Shown: piece after piece, positions 21,893 through 32,085 of the stretch
Position numbering within the stretch: the stretch's first letter is position 1
Layout: each line of letters begins with the position of its first letter
Source of the DNA: Torymus aiolomorphi
Taxonomy: Eukaryota > Arthropoda > Insecta > Hymenoptera > Torymidae
DNA length: 64,000 nt
Assembly: GCA_036365515.1 (NCBI GenBank)
Contig: CM070874.1
Coordinates: forward strand, 214,944,942-215,008,941
Direction: 5' to 3'
Position numbers and translations under genes: made by a program
The notes under the pieces: model-generated
What the model was told of the DNA's origin: nothing
The model's database searches: none
Seen by the model: only the letters and a program-made list of their open reading frames with translations

Positions 21893-21966
21893 ATCTCTCT
21901 CTCTCCCTCTCTCACTCTCTCCCGCTCTCCCGCTCTCCCTCTCTTCCTCTCTCCCTCTCTCTTGAC
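21893..21966. repeat. CT-rich microsatellite after LINE 2
   Basis: CT/CCCT/CACT repeats of ~70 bases directly at the 3' end of the second LINE. Confidence 0.9.
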
Positions 21967-22100
21967 TTCTTTGGTGGGCCCCAACTCTGATTCCTAAAAC
22001 ACATATTTAGGCAAGACCGCTGCTCGGGAGAACCTTTCAATTTCGCCAGAGTCAAAATTGTCTCACTTCAGAAACTAACAATTTAATATAAGAAAACTCT

Positions 22101-22329
22101 TTTTCCTATCATGGTGCAAAGTTCGAGTTCGCACACCTATTTGCATGCACAAACTACCACTTTTCCACACGCTGAAAGGAGCGTGTAGAAAAGTAATTGA
22201 GCGTGCGGGAATGATTCATTCCCACAGGCTGTTACTTCTCTACACGCAGGTCTTAGCGTGTGGAAGAGTGGTGGTTTGCGCGCGCAGATGCGTGTGCAGA
22301 CTCGAATATTGCACAAGTCGATAGGAAAT
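22101..22329. repeat. 229 bp near-perfect palindrome (MITE-like)
   Basis: The arms read inward from ttttcctatc (22101) and, on the other side, from gataggaaa (22329). They share gttcgagt.tgcaca, the aaac.accac.cttccacacgct block and gcgtgtagaaaagtaa. The centre is gggaatgattcattccc around 22215. No ORF. It is absent from the otherwise similar copy B, so it arrived after duplication or was lost there. Confidence 0.75.
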
Positions 22330-22348
22330 AGTAGTTTCCGTCACTAGA

Positions 22349-22369
22349 GCGTAAAGTTGAACTTTACGC
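22349..22369. repeat. Small perfect palindrome
   Basis: 10-base arms gcgtaaagtt / aactttacgc around one central base. The same gcgtaaag / ctttacgc words recur nearby at 22440-22490. Confidence 0.6.
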
Positions 22370-23888
22370 ACCGAGTGATCGACACGCACGAGGGACGGCG
22401 CAGCCGGCTAAGCTTTATGCACACTATGTGTGAAATTCAACTTTACGCACTGAAAACGATGCCAATTCGACTTACTTTACGCATATTAGCAAAAAAATAC
22501 TATACGATACCCATGCGCTGCGTAGAGGGTCAGGCACGAGCGGGGTCAGGCACGAGTCAAGTCCGAACAAAGCTCGCGCGACAAAAAAGCGAATCACCTA
22601 CTTTGCGCACTCGTATCATAATGTACTATTGCGACACTCCGTTCGGGAAGTTCGATTTCCCGCACGCTGGGCAAAAAGCGTGTGCTCAAAATCGAATTTC
22701 TACAAGTTGCATCAAAAAGTGCTGTACGATACATGTTCGGGAAACAGATTCTGGTCTCGTCGTGCGCCTTTCCACCCACGCTTCGCTCGAATGTAAACGT
22801 CACACGGGACGAAAATCTACTTTCTCGCACTTGTAATATACTATTCCAGCCAAAATGAGTGCGTTTTAAGCGTTTTCTGTGATGTCTATATGTCTGTACG
22901 TCCGTATACAATCAAGTTTCTGGCTTATCTCATCGAATTTTTCATATGTCCAAACGAAATTTGGACCAGATACACGTCTAATTATACGAAAATGCAGGTT
23001 CTCTACGGAACCAATCGATCGACAAATAAAAAGATCACAGAACAAATAAAAATTTGAAAAAATCGATTTTTGAACATAATGTGAACAAAATTAACTTTAA
23101 GGCAAAAACCACAAATGCATCTCGTAAAATTAATTAAAATACTCATTTTTTGTATTGAAAATTTTTTTCTAGGATCAATACTTTTTTTATAAATAGAGAA
23201 ATACAGCTATAAACATTTTAAAAAGTCGATTTTTGGCTATTACTTTACAGAATTTGACTTTACACAAAAATATTAAATGTGAAGGTTATAGATAATATTC
23301 AAACAAAACTTTTTCCTGTTGAACATTTTTTCTACGATCAATTCCTGACGACTTAAATCCAAGAAAACAATTTTTAACACTTAAATGTACCTAAAATTAT
23401 AGATTTTTATTTATAACTTACCAGAATTTGATTTTGTACAAAAATGTTAAATACAAAAGTTGTAGATAATATTTAAATAAAACTTTTTCCCATTCAACAT
23501 TTTTATGTAAAATAAATTCCTGCCGAGTTAGACCTATAATAACGATTTTAACCACCTGAATATACATAAAATGCACGATTCTAGGCTATAACTTGAGAGG
23601 ATTTGATTTCGCGCCAAAATATTACATACAAAAGATGTAGATAATATTTAAACAAAATTTTTTCCTATTTAACATTTTCATATAAAATGAATTCCTGACG
23701 TGTGTCTATAGAAACGATTTTTAAGTCTTAATACACACTATATAGAGAATTTTCGCTTATTATTTAACAGAATTTAATTTGACAAAGAAATGTTAGATTC
23801 AATAGCTATAAACAAGATGATCACATCAACAATAATCATATCAGTAAAGAATGATCATGTGTTTATAAAGATATAATAAGTTAAATAA

Positions 23889-24602
23889 TATGTGAGATGA
23901 TGACTCGTACGTTCCAAAGTGTAAATTTTGAAGGACGTTGCAATAAAACGATCAACGAGAAACCAAGAAAAATTCATTTAAAACTTAGTTTATTGGCCGA
24001 CGTTTCGGTACTGATATTAATACCTTCATCAGGGCTAAGAAGGGAAAAAAAATACATAGTTAAAACATATATACAGAATATTTTAAGCAAAAGAACCCAT
24101 TAACACTTTTTTTTGGCATTTTACTGACGTAATAAATTAACGAAAGTTTACACCATGGTTCGTAGACAAACATAGGTGACGTCGATCAAGTAATGATATA
24201 GCACATAATGCAACGTCTGTGAGCGGATTTTATTTAACTAGAACATTTTGAAAAGAATTCGAGTTTGAAAATTTGATTTTAAGTTAACGAAAATTAAAAT
24301 TCTATACGAATATAACAATAAACAGCTAGAGCTCTTACCCATCCTGCACTCTGGAGTCCCATTTTTCGACATTGAGAGAAATGTGAAATTTCCGGGGTTT
24401 ATATACCTACAGGGGGGACGTTAATTTTCGCAAATTCAAATTCTGAGAGTGAGAGGAGAGGGAGCGCGCCAACAAGTAGCGTACTGGAGATCGTACGACT
24501 AACAGCGTTTATTGTTATTTTCGTTATTGCAGAAGTGTCTATTGGTTGTTTCAACGGATTTTTTATAAATGTACTTGAGATTCTTAGTGTCGTCCATTCG
24601 AT
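23889..24602 (-). repeat. Penelope pseudo-LTR, 3' of minus-strand copy
   Basis: Matches 27335-28020 on the same strand and 28640-29245 / 32086-32610 inverted. It contains the hammerhead motif (23988-24042), a 3' UTR and the remaining C-terminal coding bases left out of frame by the deletion near 24640. Confidence 0.75.
23988..24042 (-). ncRNA. Hammerhead ribozyme motif, copy 1 (intact core)
   Basis: On the minus strand the core reads CTGATGA (24026-24032), a stem II with complementary GGTA/TACC ends, GAAA (24003-24006), then ACGTC and a GGC that can pair with GCC just before CTGATGA to make stem I. Stem III would be the very short self-complementary ACGT, as in the short-stem-III hammerheads known from Penelope-like elements. 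These ribozymes self-cleave element RNA. Folding is by eye. Confidence 0.75.
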
Positions 24603-27422
24603 TTAGGCTGTTATTTTGCGAGTGTATGTGCAACATTTCTGAAAAGTGCGTTTACGGAAGTTTGTTTCGGTGTCTATTATGTGTGTATGCTCAAAATCTA
24701 TTTTATGTCCAGTTTTTTGAACGTGCTCTGAGAGTGCGGACGTCGTTAATGATTTTGAGACCGCGTATTTGTGTTCGTATACACGTCTGTTTAACTTCCT
24801 TTTTGAGGTGCCTACGTAAGAGGCATCGCAATCTTTGCAGTTTATTTTATAAACGACAGGTGCAGTTTCGAGCGGATCTAGTTTATCTTTTCCGAGTCTA
24901 GTAAATTTAAGCTTATTTATGTTTTTACTGATTGTTTGTAGGTTTTTGACATCTTTCATAGTGCTGCATAATTTTTTATTTAAGTCTTTTATGTATGGAA
25001 TGACTAAGGTCTTATTGCGGTAATCTTGTTTATTATAATTTAAGAATTGACTATTATTATAAGAGTGCAGACGTTTTTTAATATATTTTTCAATGAATGT
25101 AGGAGGATAGTCGTTTTGAATAAGAAAGGATTTTATTATTTTTAAATTATCTTTATGGAAAGAGATATGTGAAATTTTAATTGCTTTGCCGACTAAGCCA
25201 TAGATAACTGCAATTTTTTGGTGGGTAGGGTGATGAGAGAAATAGTTTATGTATCTTCCGGAGGCAGTCGGTTTTCTGTACCAATTTGTTTTTGCGATGT
25301 CGTTATTTTCTCTGATGATTTTTAGATCTAAAAAGCTAATGCTATTTTCTGCTTCTAATTCAACAGTGAATTGCAAAAACGGATCAAATGAATTAAAAGT
25401 GTCTAAAATTTTTCTAATCAAGTCTTTTTTAATAATTAAGAAGCAATCATCGACATACCGTTTATATAAAATAATCGAATTTTTTAGCGAACCTAAGCAT
25501 TTATCTTCAAGAAATTCCAAGACTACGTCTGCAAAAAGGGGGCTAGAACAAAAACCCATAGGGGCACCCATAATCTCCTGGAAAAATTCTCCATTGAACG
25601 TAAAAAACGTGGAATCGAGTAACAGTTCTACAGCTTTAAGAAACTCTTTCCTGCTTATAGGTAGTAGGTTGCCAAAATATGGCCACTTTTTTCCTAAAGC
25701 TTTAAGAATGATAGTTTTTGAAAGGTTCGTAAAAAGGGAAACGACATCGAATGAAACGCAGCGGTAATCCTGTGGAATAATGAGATTGTCCAATAAAAGC
25801 TTAAGTTCATTGCTATTATTTATGTTAGAGGTTGGTTTCGGAATGTATTTTGAAAGAAATGAAGTTAGGGCTTTATCTAATTGATAAGTCGGACTACTGA
25901 TCGCTGAAACGATAATGCGGACCGGGAGATCTTTTTTGTGTATCTTAGTTAGACCGTAAGCTCTAGGCAGGTTTGTATTTTCGATTTTCTCATTAACATT
26001 AGAAAAACTTGAATCACATTCAAACACGCCTTTCTTTTTCCAATCTAAGATAAGATTTTTTATATTTTTTTGCAACTTATGAAGAGGATTCTTATCTAAT
26101 TTTGTATAGTATTTTGTATCGTTGAGCGCGAATTTTACTTTATCGATGTAATCTATTTTATTCAATATTACAGTGACATTGCCTTTATCGGCCTTTGTAA
26201 TAAGTAAGTCTTTGTTTCTTTTTATGAAAACGTTAGTTAATTTAATTTTTCTGCTAAGAATTCTGTCTTCTAAGCTTAAGTGTTTTTTAGATCTAATATC
26301 GTGATTAATGCAATTTAACAATATATTTCTTATTTTATCGGTAATATCGTTACTAGACCTAGCACTCTCAATATCTTTAAACAATACAAAATACGTTTTT
26401 TTATCTATATCTGCGGTGAAATTAAATTTTTCACCTAATCTTAAAATTTCTGTTACATATGTAGGTAATGTGGTCGATGATAAATTTAAAAGCCACTTGT
26501 TTTTGTTTTGGTCTGTGTTATTATTGTCAGTCAACGGGTTGCGAGGGCTGTGAGCCGCCTGTTTGTTTTCTAAGTTTAAAGGGACGTTAGTATTTTGAAA
26601 CGCTGCGAAATCGATTGGATGTTTACCGTTCTTTTTCAAAGCGATATTAAATTTCCTATTAATACTAGTTTTCTTTTTTTCTTTGATACAATCAAGAGTA
26701 CTGCTATAATAATTTTTGAATGTGATTAATAAATCTTTGCTAACAATTTCCAAGATCTCATATTCAACACGGGTCTGGTTTTTATCAAGAAAGGAGAGGT
26801 GAATATTCAAGTCTGAAATTTCGAGGTTTAAAATTTTCTTATGAGACTGGGATAAAACTTTGTTAACGTTATTAACCGCATAACGGCTACGCAAATTAGA
26901 AGTTGCGAATTCAAGTGAGTTTACAATATGTATCGGAAAAATATCATATTTTCTATGGTCTAATAAGAACTTTAGCTGTATTCTACAAATTACTATTCTT
27001 TTGAGTGTTCTAGTTAAATTTACAAATTTTAGGCGTATTGTGTGCGAATAATGTCTCGAAATAGTTTGCAGTATAAAAGTTAATTTTGAATTTTGATTTT
27101 CTTTAATAGTTTTGACGATTTCTTTGTCTTTCACAAAATTGTTATTAAACGAGGTGTCAGTATTAGTGTTTGGGTTCTTATCTGTAATATTCGTAGGACG
27201 ATGTCCTTGAAGCGCTACTGCTGGTGAGATGGTGGTTGTAGTGCTTAGGCGTTTATTCAGCAGTCTGGCCGAACGCCGGAGAGGATTCTGGTCTTCTCTT
27301 TGGAGAGGCATGTCACGAGATCCAATGCCAATATATGTGAGATGATGACTCGTACGTTCCAAAGTGTAAATTTTGAAGGAGGTTGCAATAAAACGATCAA
27401 CGAGGAACCAAGAAAAATTCAT
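24603..27422 (-). CDS. Penelope-like RT with GIY-YIG endonuclease
   Basis: A 939-codon uninterrupted frame starting MNFSWFLVDRF. Residues ~1-420 are Lys/Asn-rich N-terminal sequence. The RT follows: KADKGNVTVILNK, LTKIHKKDLPVRIIVSA, VSFDVVSLFTNL, MGAPMGFCSSPLFADVVLEF and the catalytic RYVDDCFLIIKK. The C-terminus has a Cys pair (NCKDCDASYVG) opening the GIY-YIG nuclease, then RRVYEHKYAV and an H-V-x-K-T-G-H segment. Together they perform target-primed reverse transcription. Relative to the other copies, one A is missing near 24640 (gaaaagtgc versus gaaaaagtgc), which replaces the last ~40 residues. This is the longest intact frame in the window. Confidence 0.92.
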   Translation of the reverse strand: MNFSWFLVDRFIATSFKIYTLERTSHHLTYIGIGSRDMPLQREDQNPLRRSARLLNKRLSTTTTISPAVALQGHRPTNITDKNPNTNTDTSFNNNFVKDKEIVKTIKENQNSKLTFILQTISRHYSHTIRLKFVNLTRTLKRIVICRIQLKFLLDHRKYDIFPIHIVNSLEFATSNLRSRYAVNNVNKVLSQSHKKILNLEISDLNIHLSFLDKNQTRVEYEILEIVSKDLLITFKNYYSSTLDCIKEKKKTSINRKFNIALKKNGKHPIDFAAFQNTNVPLNLENKQAAHSPRNPLTDNNNTDQNKNKWLLNLSSTTLPTYVTEILRLGEKFNFTADIDKKTYFVLFKDIESARSSNDITDKIRNILLNCINHDIRSKKHLSLEDRILSRKIKLTNVFIKRNKDLLITKADKGNVTVILNKIDYIDKVKFALNDTKYYTKLDKNPLHKLQKNIKNLILDWKKKGVFECDSSFSNVNEKIENTNLPRAYGLTKIHKKDLPVRIIVSAISSPTYQLDKALTSFLSKYIPKPTSNINNSNELKLLLDNLIIPQDYRCVSFDVVSLFTNLSKTIILKALGKKWPYFGNLLPISRKEFLKAVELLLDSTFFTFNGEFFQEIMGAPMGFCSSPLFADVVLEFLEDKCLGSLKNSIILYKRYVDDCFLIIKKDLIRKILDTFNSFDPFLQFTVELEAENSISFLDLKIIRENNDIAKTNWYRKPTASGRYINYFSHHPTHQKIAVIYGLVGKAIKISHISFHKDNLKIIKSFLIQNDYPPTFIEKYIKKRLHSYNNSQFLNYNKQDYRNKTLVIPYIKDLNKKLCSTMKDVKNLQTISKNINKLKFTRLGKDKLDPLETAPVVYKINCKDCDASYVGTSKRKLNRRVYEHKYAVSKSLTTSALSEHVQKTGHKIDFEHTHIIDTETNFRKRTFQKCCTYTRKITA

Positions 27423-27960
27423 TTAAAACTTAGTTTATTGGCCGACGTTTCGGTACTGATATTAATACCTTCATGAGGGCCAAGAATGGAAAAAAAATAC
27501 ATAGTTAAAACATATATACAGAATATTTTAAGCAAAAGTACCCATTAACACTTTTTTTGGCATTTTACTGACCTAATAAATTAACGAAAGTTTACACCAT
27601 GGTTCGTAGACAAAAATAGGTGACGCCGATCAAGTAATGATATAGCACATAGTGCAACGTCTGTGAGCGGATTTTATTTAACTAGAACATTTTGAAAAGA
27701 ATTCGAGTTTGAAACTTGATTTTAAGTTAACGAAAATTAAAATTCTATACGAATATAATAATAAACAGCTAGAGCTCTTACCCATCCTGCACTCTGGAGA
27801 CCCATTTTTCGACATTGAGAGAAATGTGAAATTTCCGGGGTTTATATACCTACAGGGGGGACGTTAATTTTCGCAAATTCAAATTCTGAGAGTGAGAGGA
27901 GAGGGAGCGCGCCAACAAGTAGCGTACTGGTGATCGTACGACTAACAGCGTTTATTGTTA
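27335..27960 (-). repeat. Internal Penelope pseudo-LTR, minus strand
   Basis: Near-identical to 23889-24550 and shared by the end of the upstream tandem copy and the start of ORF 24603-27422. Its hammerhead carries a core mutation (see 27437-27486). Confidence 0.75.
27437..27486 (-). ncRNA. Hammerhead ribozyme motif, copy 2 (core mutated)
   Basis: Same layout as the other three copies, but the conserved CTGATGA box reads CTCATGA (plus-strand tcatgag at 27471-27477). That replaces the invariant G5 of the hammerhead core, so cleavage activity should be lost (established hammerhead rules; not tested here). Confidence 0.65.
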
Positions 27961-28515
27961 TTTTCGTTATTGCAGAAGTGTCTGTTGGTTGTTTCAACGG
28001 ATTTTTTATAAATGTATTTGAGATTCTTAGTGTCGTCCATTCGATTTAGGCTGCTATTTTGCGAGTGTATGTGCAACATTTCTGAAAAAGTGCGTTTACG
28101 GAAGTTTGTTTCGGTGTCTATTATGTGTGTATGCTCAAAATCTATTTTATGTCCAGTTTTTTGAACGTGCTCTGAGAGTGCGGAGGTCGTTAACGATTTT
28201 GAGACCGCGTATTTGTGTTCGTATACACTTCTGTTTAACTTCCTTTTTGAGGTGCCTACGTAAGAGGCATCGCAATCTTTGCAGTTTATTTTATAAACAA
28301 CAGATGCAGTTTCGAGCGGATCTAGTTTATCTTTTCCGAGTCGAGTAAATTTAAGCTTATTTATGTTTTTACTGATTGTTTGTAGGTTTTTGACATCTTT
28401 CATAGTGCTGCATAATTTTTTATTTAAGTCTTTTATGTATGGAATGACTAAGGTCTTATTGCGGTAATCTTGTTTATTATAATTTAAGAATTGACTCTTA
28501 TTATAAGAGTGAAAA
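27942..28515 (-). pseudogene. 5'-truncated Penelope copy: GIY-YIG end only
   Basis: The open frame 27942-28403 keeps the last 153 codons (NCKDCDASYVG, YEHKYAV, TGHKIDFEHTHI and an end in NNENNNKRC). Homology continues upstream to about 28515, where it breaks at the inversion junction. It has the correct C-terminus that the neighbouring full-length copy lost. Confidence 0.85.
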
Positions 28516-28535
28516 ACGTCTGCACTCTTTCAGCC
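28506..28535. other. Head-to-head inversion junction of the Penelope arms
   Basis: Around 28506-28535 the sequence switches from minus-strand to plus-strand Penelope. Coding words for the HSYN region (left) meet words for the SLNRMDDTN region (right). A short inverted tcttattataaga string and the overlapping words gcactctt / aaagagtg style bases mark the switch. Each arm is truncated at a different point of its upstream copy. Confidence 0.75.
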
Positions 28536-28640
28536 TAAATCGAATGGACGACACTAACAATCTCAAGTACATTTATAAAAAATCCGTTGAAACAACCAAT
28601 GGACACTTCTGCAATAACGAAAATAACAATAAACGCTGTT
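28533..28640 (+). pseudogene. Last ~35 codons of a plus-strand Penelope copy
   Basis: Reads SLNRMDDTNNLKYIYKKS and on to the NNNKRC stop, in the right frame, directly downstream of the inversion junction. It is the remnant of a tandem neighbour of the 29163 copy. Confidence 0.75.
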
Positions 28641-29245
28641 AGTCGTACGATCTCCAGTACGCTACTTGTTGGCGCGCTCCCTCTCCTCTCACTCTCAGAA
28701 TTTGAATTTGCGAAAATTAACGTCCCCCCTGTAGGTATATAAACCCCGGAAATTTCACATTTCTCTCAATGTCGAAAAATGGGTCTCCAGAGTGCAGGAT
28801 GGGTAAGAGCTCTAGCTGTTTATTGTTATATTCGTATAGAATTTTAATTTTCGTTAACTTAAAATCAAATTTTCTAACTCGTATTCTTTTCAAAATGTTC
28901 TAGTTAAATAAAATCCGCTCACAGACGTTGCACTATGTGCTATATCATTACTTGATCGACGTCACCTATGTTTGTCTACGAACCATGGTGTAAACTTTCG
29001 TTAATTTATTAGGTCAGTAAAATGCCAAAAAAAGTGTTAATGGGTTCTTTTGCTTAAAATATTCTGTATATATGTTTTAACTATGTATTTTTTTTCCCTT
29101 CTTAGCCCTGATGAAGGTATTAATATCAGTACCGAAACGTCGGCCAATAAACTAAGTTTTAAATGAATTTTTCTTGGTTCCTCGTTGATCGTTTTATTGC
29201 AACGTCCTTCAAAATTTACACTTTGGAACGTACGAGTCATCATCT
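28640..29245 (+). repeat. Penelope pseudo-LTR, 5' of plus-strand copy
   Basis: Reverse-complement match to 23889-24560 and 27335-27960. It holds an intact hammerhead core and the first codons of the plus-strand ORF. Confidence 0.8.
29098..29152 (+). ncRNA. Hammerhead ribozyme motif, copy 3 (intact core)
   Basis: CTGATGA at 29108-29114, stem II with GGTA/TACC ends, GAAA at 29134-29137, then ACGTC and GGCC. All conserved core positions are present. Confidence 0.75.
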
Positions 29246-32085
29246 CACATATATTGGCATTGGATCTCGTGACATGCCTCTCCAAAGAGAAGACCAGAAT
29301 CCTCTTCGGCGTTCGGCCAGACTGCTGAATAAACGCCTAAGCACAACAACCGCCATCTCACCAGCAGTAGCGCTTCAAGGACATCGTCCTACGAATATTA
29401 CAGATAAGAATCCAAACACTAATACTGACACCTCGTTTAATAACAATTTTGTGAAAGACAAAGAAATCGTCAAAACTATTAAAGAAAATCAAAATTCAAA
29501 ATTAACTTTTATACTGCAAACTATTTCGAGACATTATTCGCACACAATACGCCTAAAATTTGTAAATTTAACTAGAACACTCAAAAGAATAGTAATTTGT
29601 AGAATACAGCTAAAGTTCTTATTAGACCATAGAAAATATGATATTATTCCGATAAATATTGTAAACTCACTTAAATTCGCAACTTCTAATTTGCATAGCC
29701 GTTATGCGGTTAATAACGTTAACAAAGTTTTATCCCAGTCTCATAAGAAAATTTTAAACCACGAAATTTCAGACTTGAATATTCACCTCTCCTTTCTTGA
29801 TAAAAACCAGACCCGTGTTGAATATGAGATCTTGGAAATTGTTAGCAAAGATTTATTAATCACATTCAAAAATTATTATAGCAGTGCTCTTGATTGTATC
29901 AAAGAAAAAAAAAACTTGTATTAATAGGAAATTTAATATCGCTTTGAAAAAGAACGGTAAACATCCAATCGATTTCGCAGCGTTTCAAAATACTAACGTC
30001 CCTTTAAACTTAGATAACAAACAGGCGGCTCACAGCCCTCGCAACCCGTTGACTGACAATAATAACACAGACCAAAACAAAAACAAGTGGCTTTTAAATT
30101 TATCATCGACCACATTACCTACATATGTAACAGAAATTTTAAGGTTAGGTGAAAAATTTAATTTCACCGCAGATATAGATAAAAAAACGTATTTTGAATT
30201 GTTTAAAGATATTGAGAGTGCTAGGTCTAGTAACGATATTACCGATAACATATGAAATAGATTGTTAAATTGCATTAATCACCATATTAAATCTAAAAAA
30301 CACTTAAGCTTAGAAGACAGAATTCTTAGCAGAAAAATTAAATTAACTAACGTTTTTATAAAAAGAAACAAAGACTTACTTATTACAAAGGCCGTTAAAG
30401 GCAACGTCACTGTAATATTGAATAAAATAGATTACATCGATAAAGTAAAATTCGCGCTCAACGATACAAAATAGTATACAAAATTAGATAAGAATCCTCT
30501 TCATAAGTTGCAAAAAAATATAAAAAATCTTATCTTAGATTGGAAAAAGAAAAACGTGTTTGAATGTGATTCAAGTTTTTCTAATGTTAATGAGAAAATC
30601 GAAAATACAAACCTGCCTAGAGCTTACGGTCTAACTAAGATACACAAAAAAGATCTCCCGGTCCGCATTATCGTTTCAGCGATCAATAGTCCGACTTATC
30701 AATTAGATAAAGCCCTAACTTCATTTCTTTCAAAATACATTCCGAAACCAACCTCTAACATAAATAATAGCAATGAACTTAAGCTTTTATTGGACAATCT
30801 CATTATTCCACAGGATTATCGCTGCGTTTCATTCGATGTAGTTTCCCTTTTTACGAACCTTTCAAAAACTATCATTCTTAAAGCTTTAGGAAAAAAGTGG
30901 CCATATTTTGGCAACCTACTACCTATAAGCAGGAAAGAATTTCTTAAAGGTGTAGAACTGTTACTCGGTTCCACGTTTTTTACGTTCAATGGAGAATTTT
31001 ACCAGCAGATTATGGGTGCCCCTATGGGTTTTTGTTCTAGCCCCCTTTTTGCAGACGTAGTCTTGGAATTTCTTGAAGATAAATGCTTAGGTTCGCTAAA
31101 AAATTCGATTATTTTATATAAACGGTATGTCGATGATTGCTTCTTAATTATTAAAAAAGACTTGATTAGAAAAACTTTAAACACTTTTAACTCATTTGAT
31201 CCGTTTTTGCAATTCACTGTTGAATTAGAAGCAGAAAATAGCATTACCTTTTTAGATCTAAAAATCATCAGAGAAAATAACGACATCGCAAAAACAAATT
31301 GGTACAGAAAACCGGCTGTCTCCGGAAGATACATAAACTATTTCTCTCATCACCCTACCCACCAAAAAATTGCAGTTATCTATGGCTTAGTCGGCAAAGC
31401 AATTAAAATTTCACATATCTCTTTCCATAAAGATAATTTAAAAATAATAAAATCCTTTCTTATTCAAAACGACTATCCTCCTACATTCATTGAAAAATAT
31501 ATTAAAAAACGTCTGCACTCTTATAATAATAGTCAATTCTTAAATTATAATAAACAAGATTACCGCAATAAGACCATAGTCATTCCATACATAAAAGACT
31601 TAAATAAAAAATTATGCAGCACTATGAAAGATGTCAAAAACCTACAAACAATCAGTAAAAACATAAATAAGCTTAAATTTACTAGACTCGGAAAAGATAA
31701 ACTAGATCCGCTCGAAACTGCATCTGTCGTTTATAAAATAAACTGCAAAGATTGCGATGCCTCTTACGTAGGCACCTCAAAAAGGATGTTAAACAGACGT
31801 GTATACGAACACAAATACGCGGTCTCAAAATCGTTAACGACCTCCGCACTCTCAGAGCACGTTCAAAAAACTGGACATAAAATAGATTTTGAGCATACAC
31901 ACATAATAGACACCGAAACAAACTTCCGTAAACGCACTTTTTCAGAAATGTTGCACATACACTCGCAAAATAACAGCCTAATTCGAATGGACGACACTAA
32001 GAATCTCAAGTACATTTATAAAAAATCCGTCGAAACAACCAATAGACACTTCTGCAATAACGAAAATAACAATAAACGCTGTTAA
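29163..32085 (+). pseudogene. Second Penelope-like RT/GIY-YIG copy, broken
   Basis: Plus-strand counterpart of the 939-codon ORF. It starts MNFSWFLVDRF at 29163. Extra A residues in the run near 29907 shift the frame. An in-frame stop occurs near 30253 and another at ~30472. The remaining 525-codon frame 30508-32085 is intact and includes LTKIHKKDLPVRI, VSFDVVSLF, GAPMGFCSSPLF, RYVDDCFLIIKK (catalytic codons 31125-31136), the CKDCDASYVG nuclease start and the proper NNENNNKRC end. So the copy keeps the 3' end that the minus-strand copy lost, and lost the 5' frame that the minus-strand copy kept. Confidence 0.9.

Larger units (their letters stand above)
21985..23880 (+). repeat. Dispersed repeat with ~172 bp tandem units, copy A
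   Basis: The start (aggcaagaccgctgctcggga at ~22012) matches 32918 in copy B. From ~22855 to 23870 it holds about four tandem units of ~172 bp. Each has the core 'agaatttgattt...acaaaaatgttaaat...agatgatatt' followed by 'aacattttt...aattcctgac'; unit starts fall near 23244, 23416, 23593 and 23762. A palindrome (22101-22329) and a GC-richer insert (to ~22850) interrupt it compared with copy B. The frame 22357-22836 is within that insert and resembles no protein. Confidence 0.75.

Noticed and set aside
22357..22836. 159-codon plus-strand frame
   Set aside because: Lies in a palindrome-rich insert of a dispersed repeat; no recognisable protein.
25249..25767. 172-codon plus-strand frame within the Penelope ORF
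   Set aside because: Antisense shadow of the RT domain; the minus strand has the catalytic motifs.
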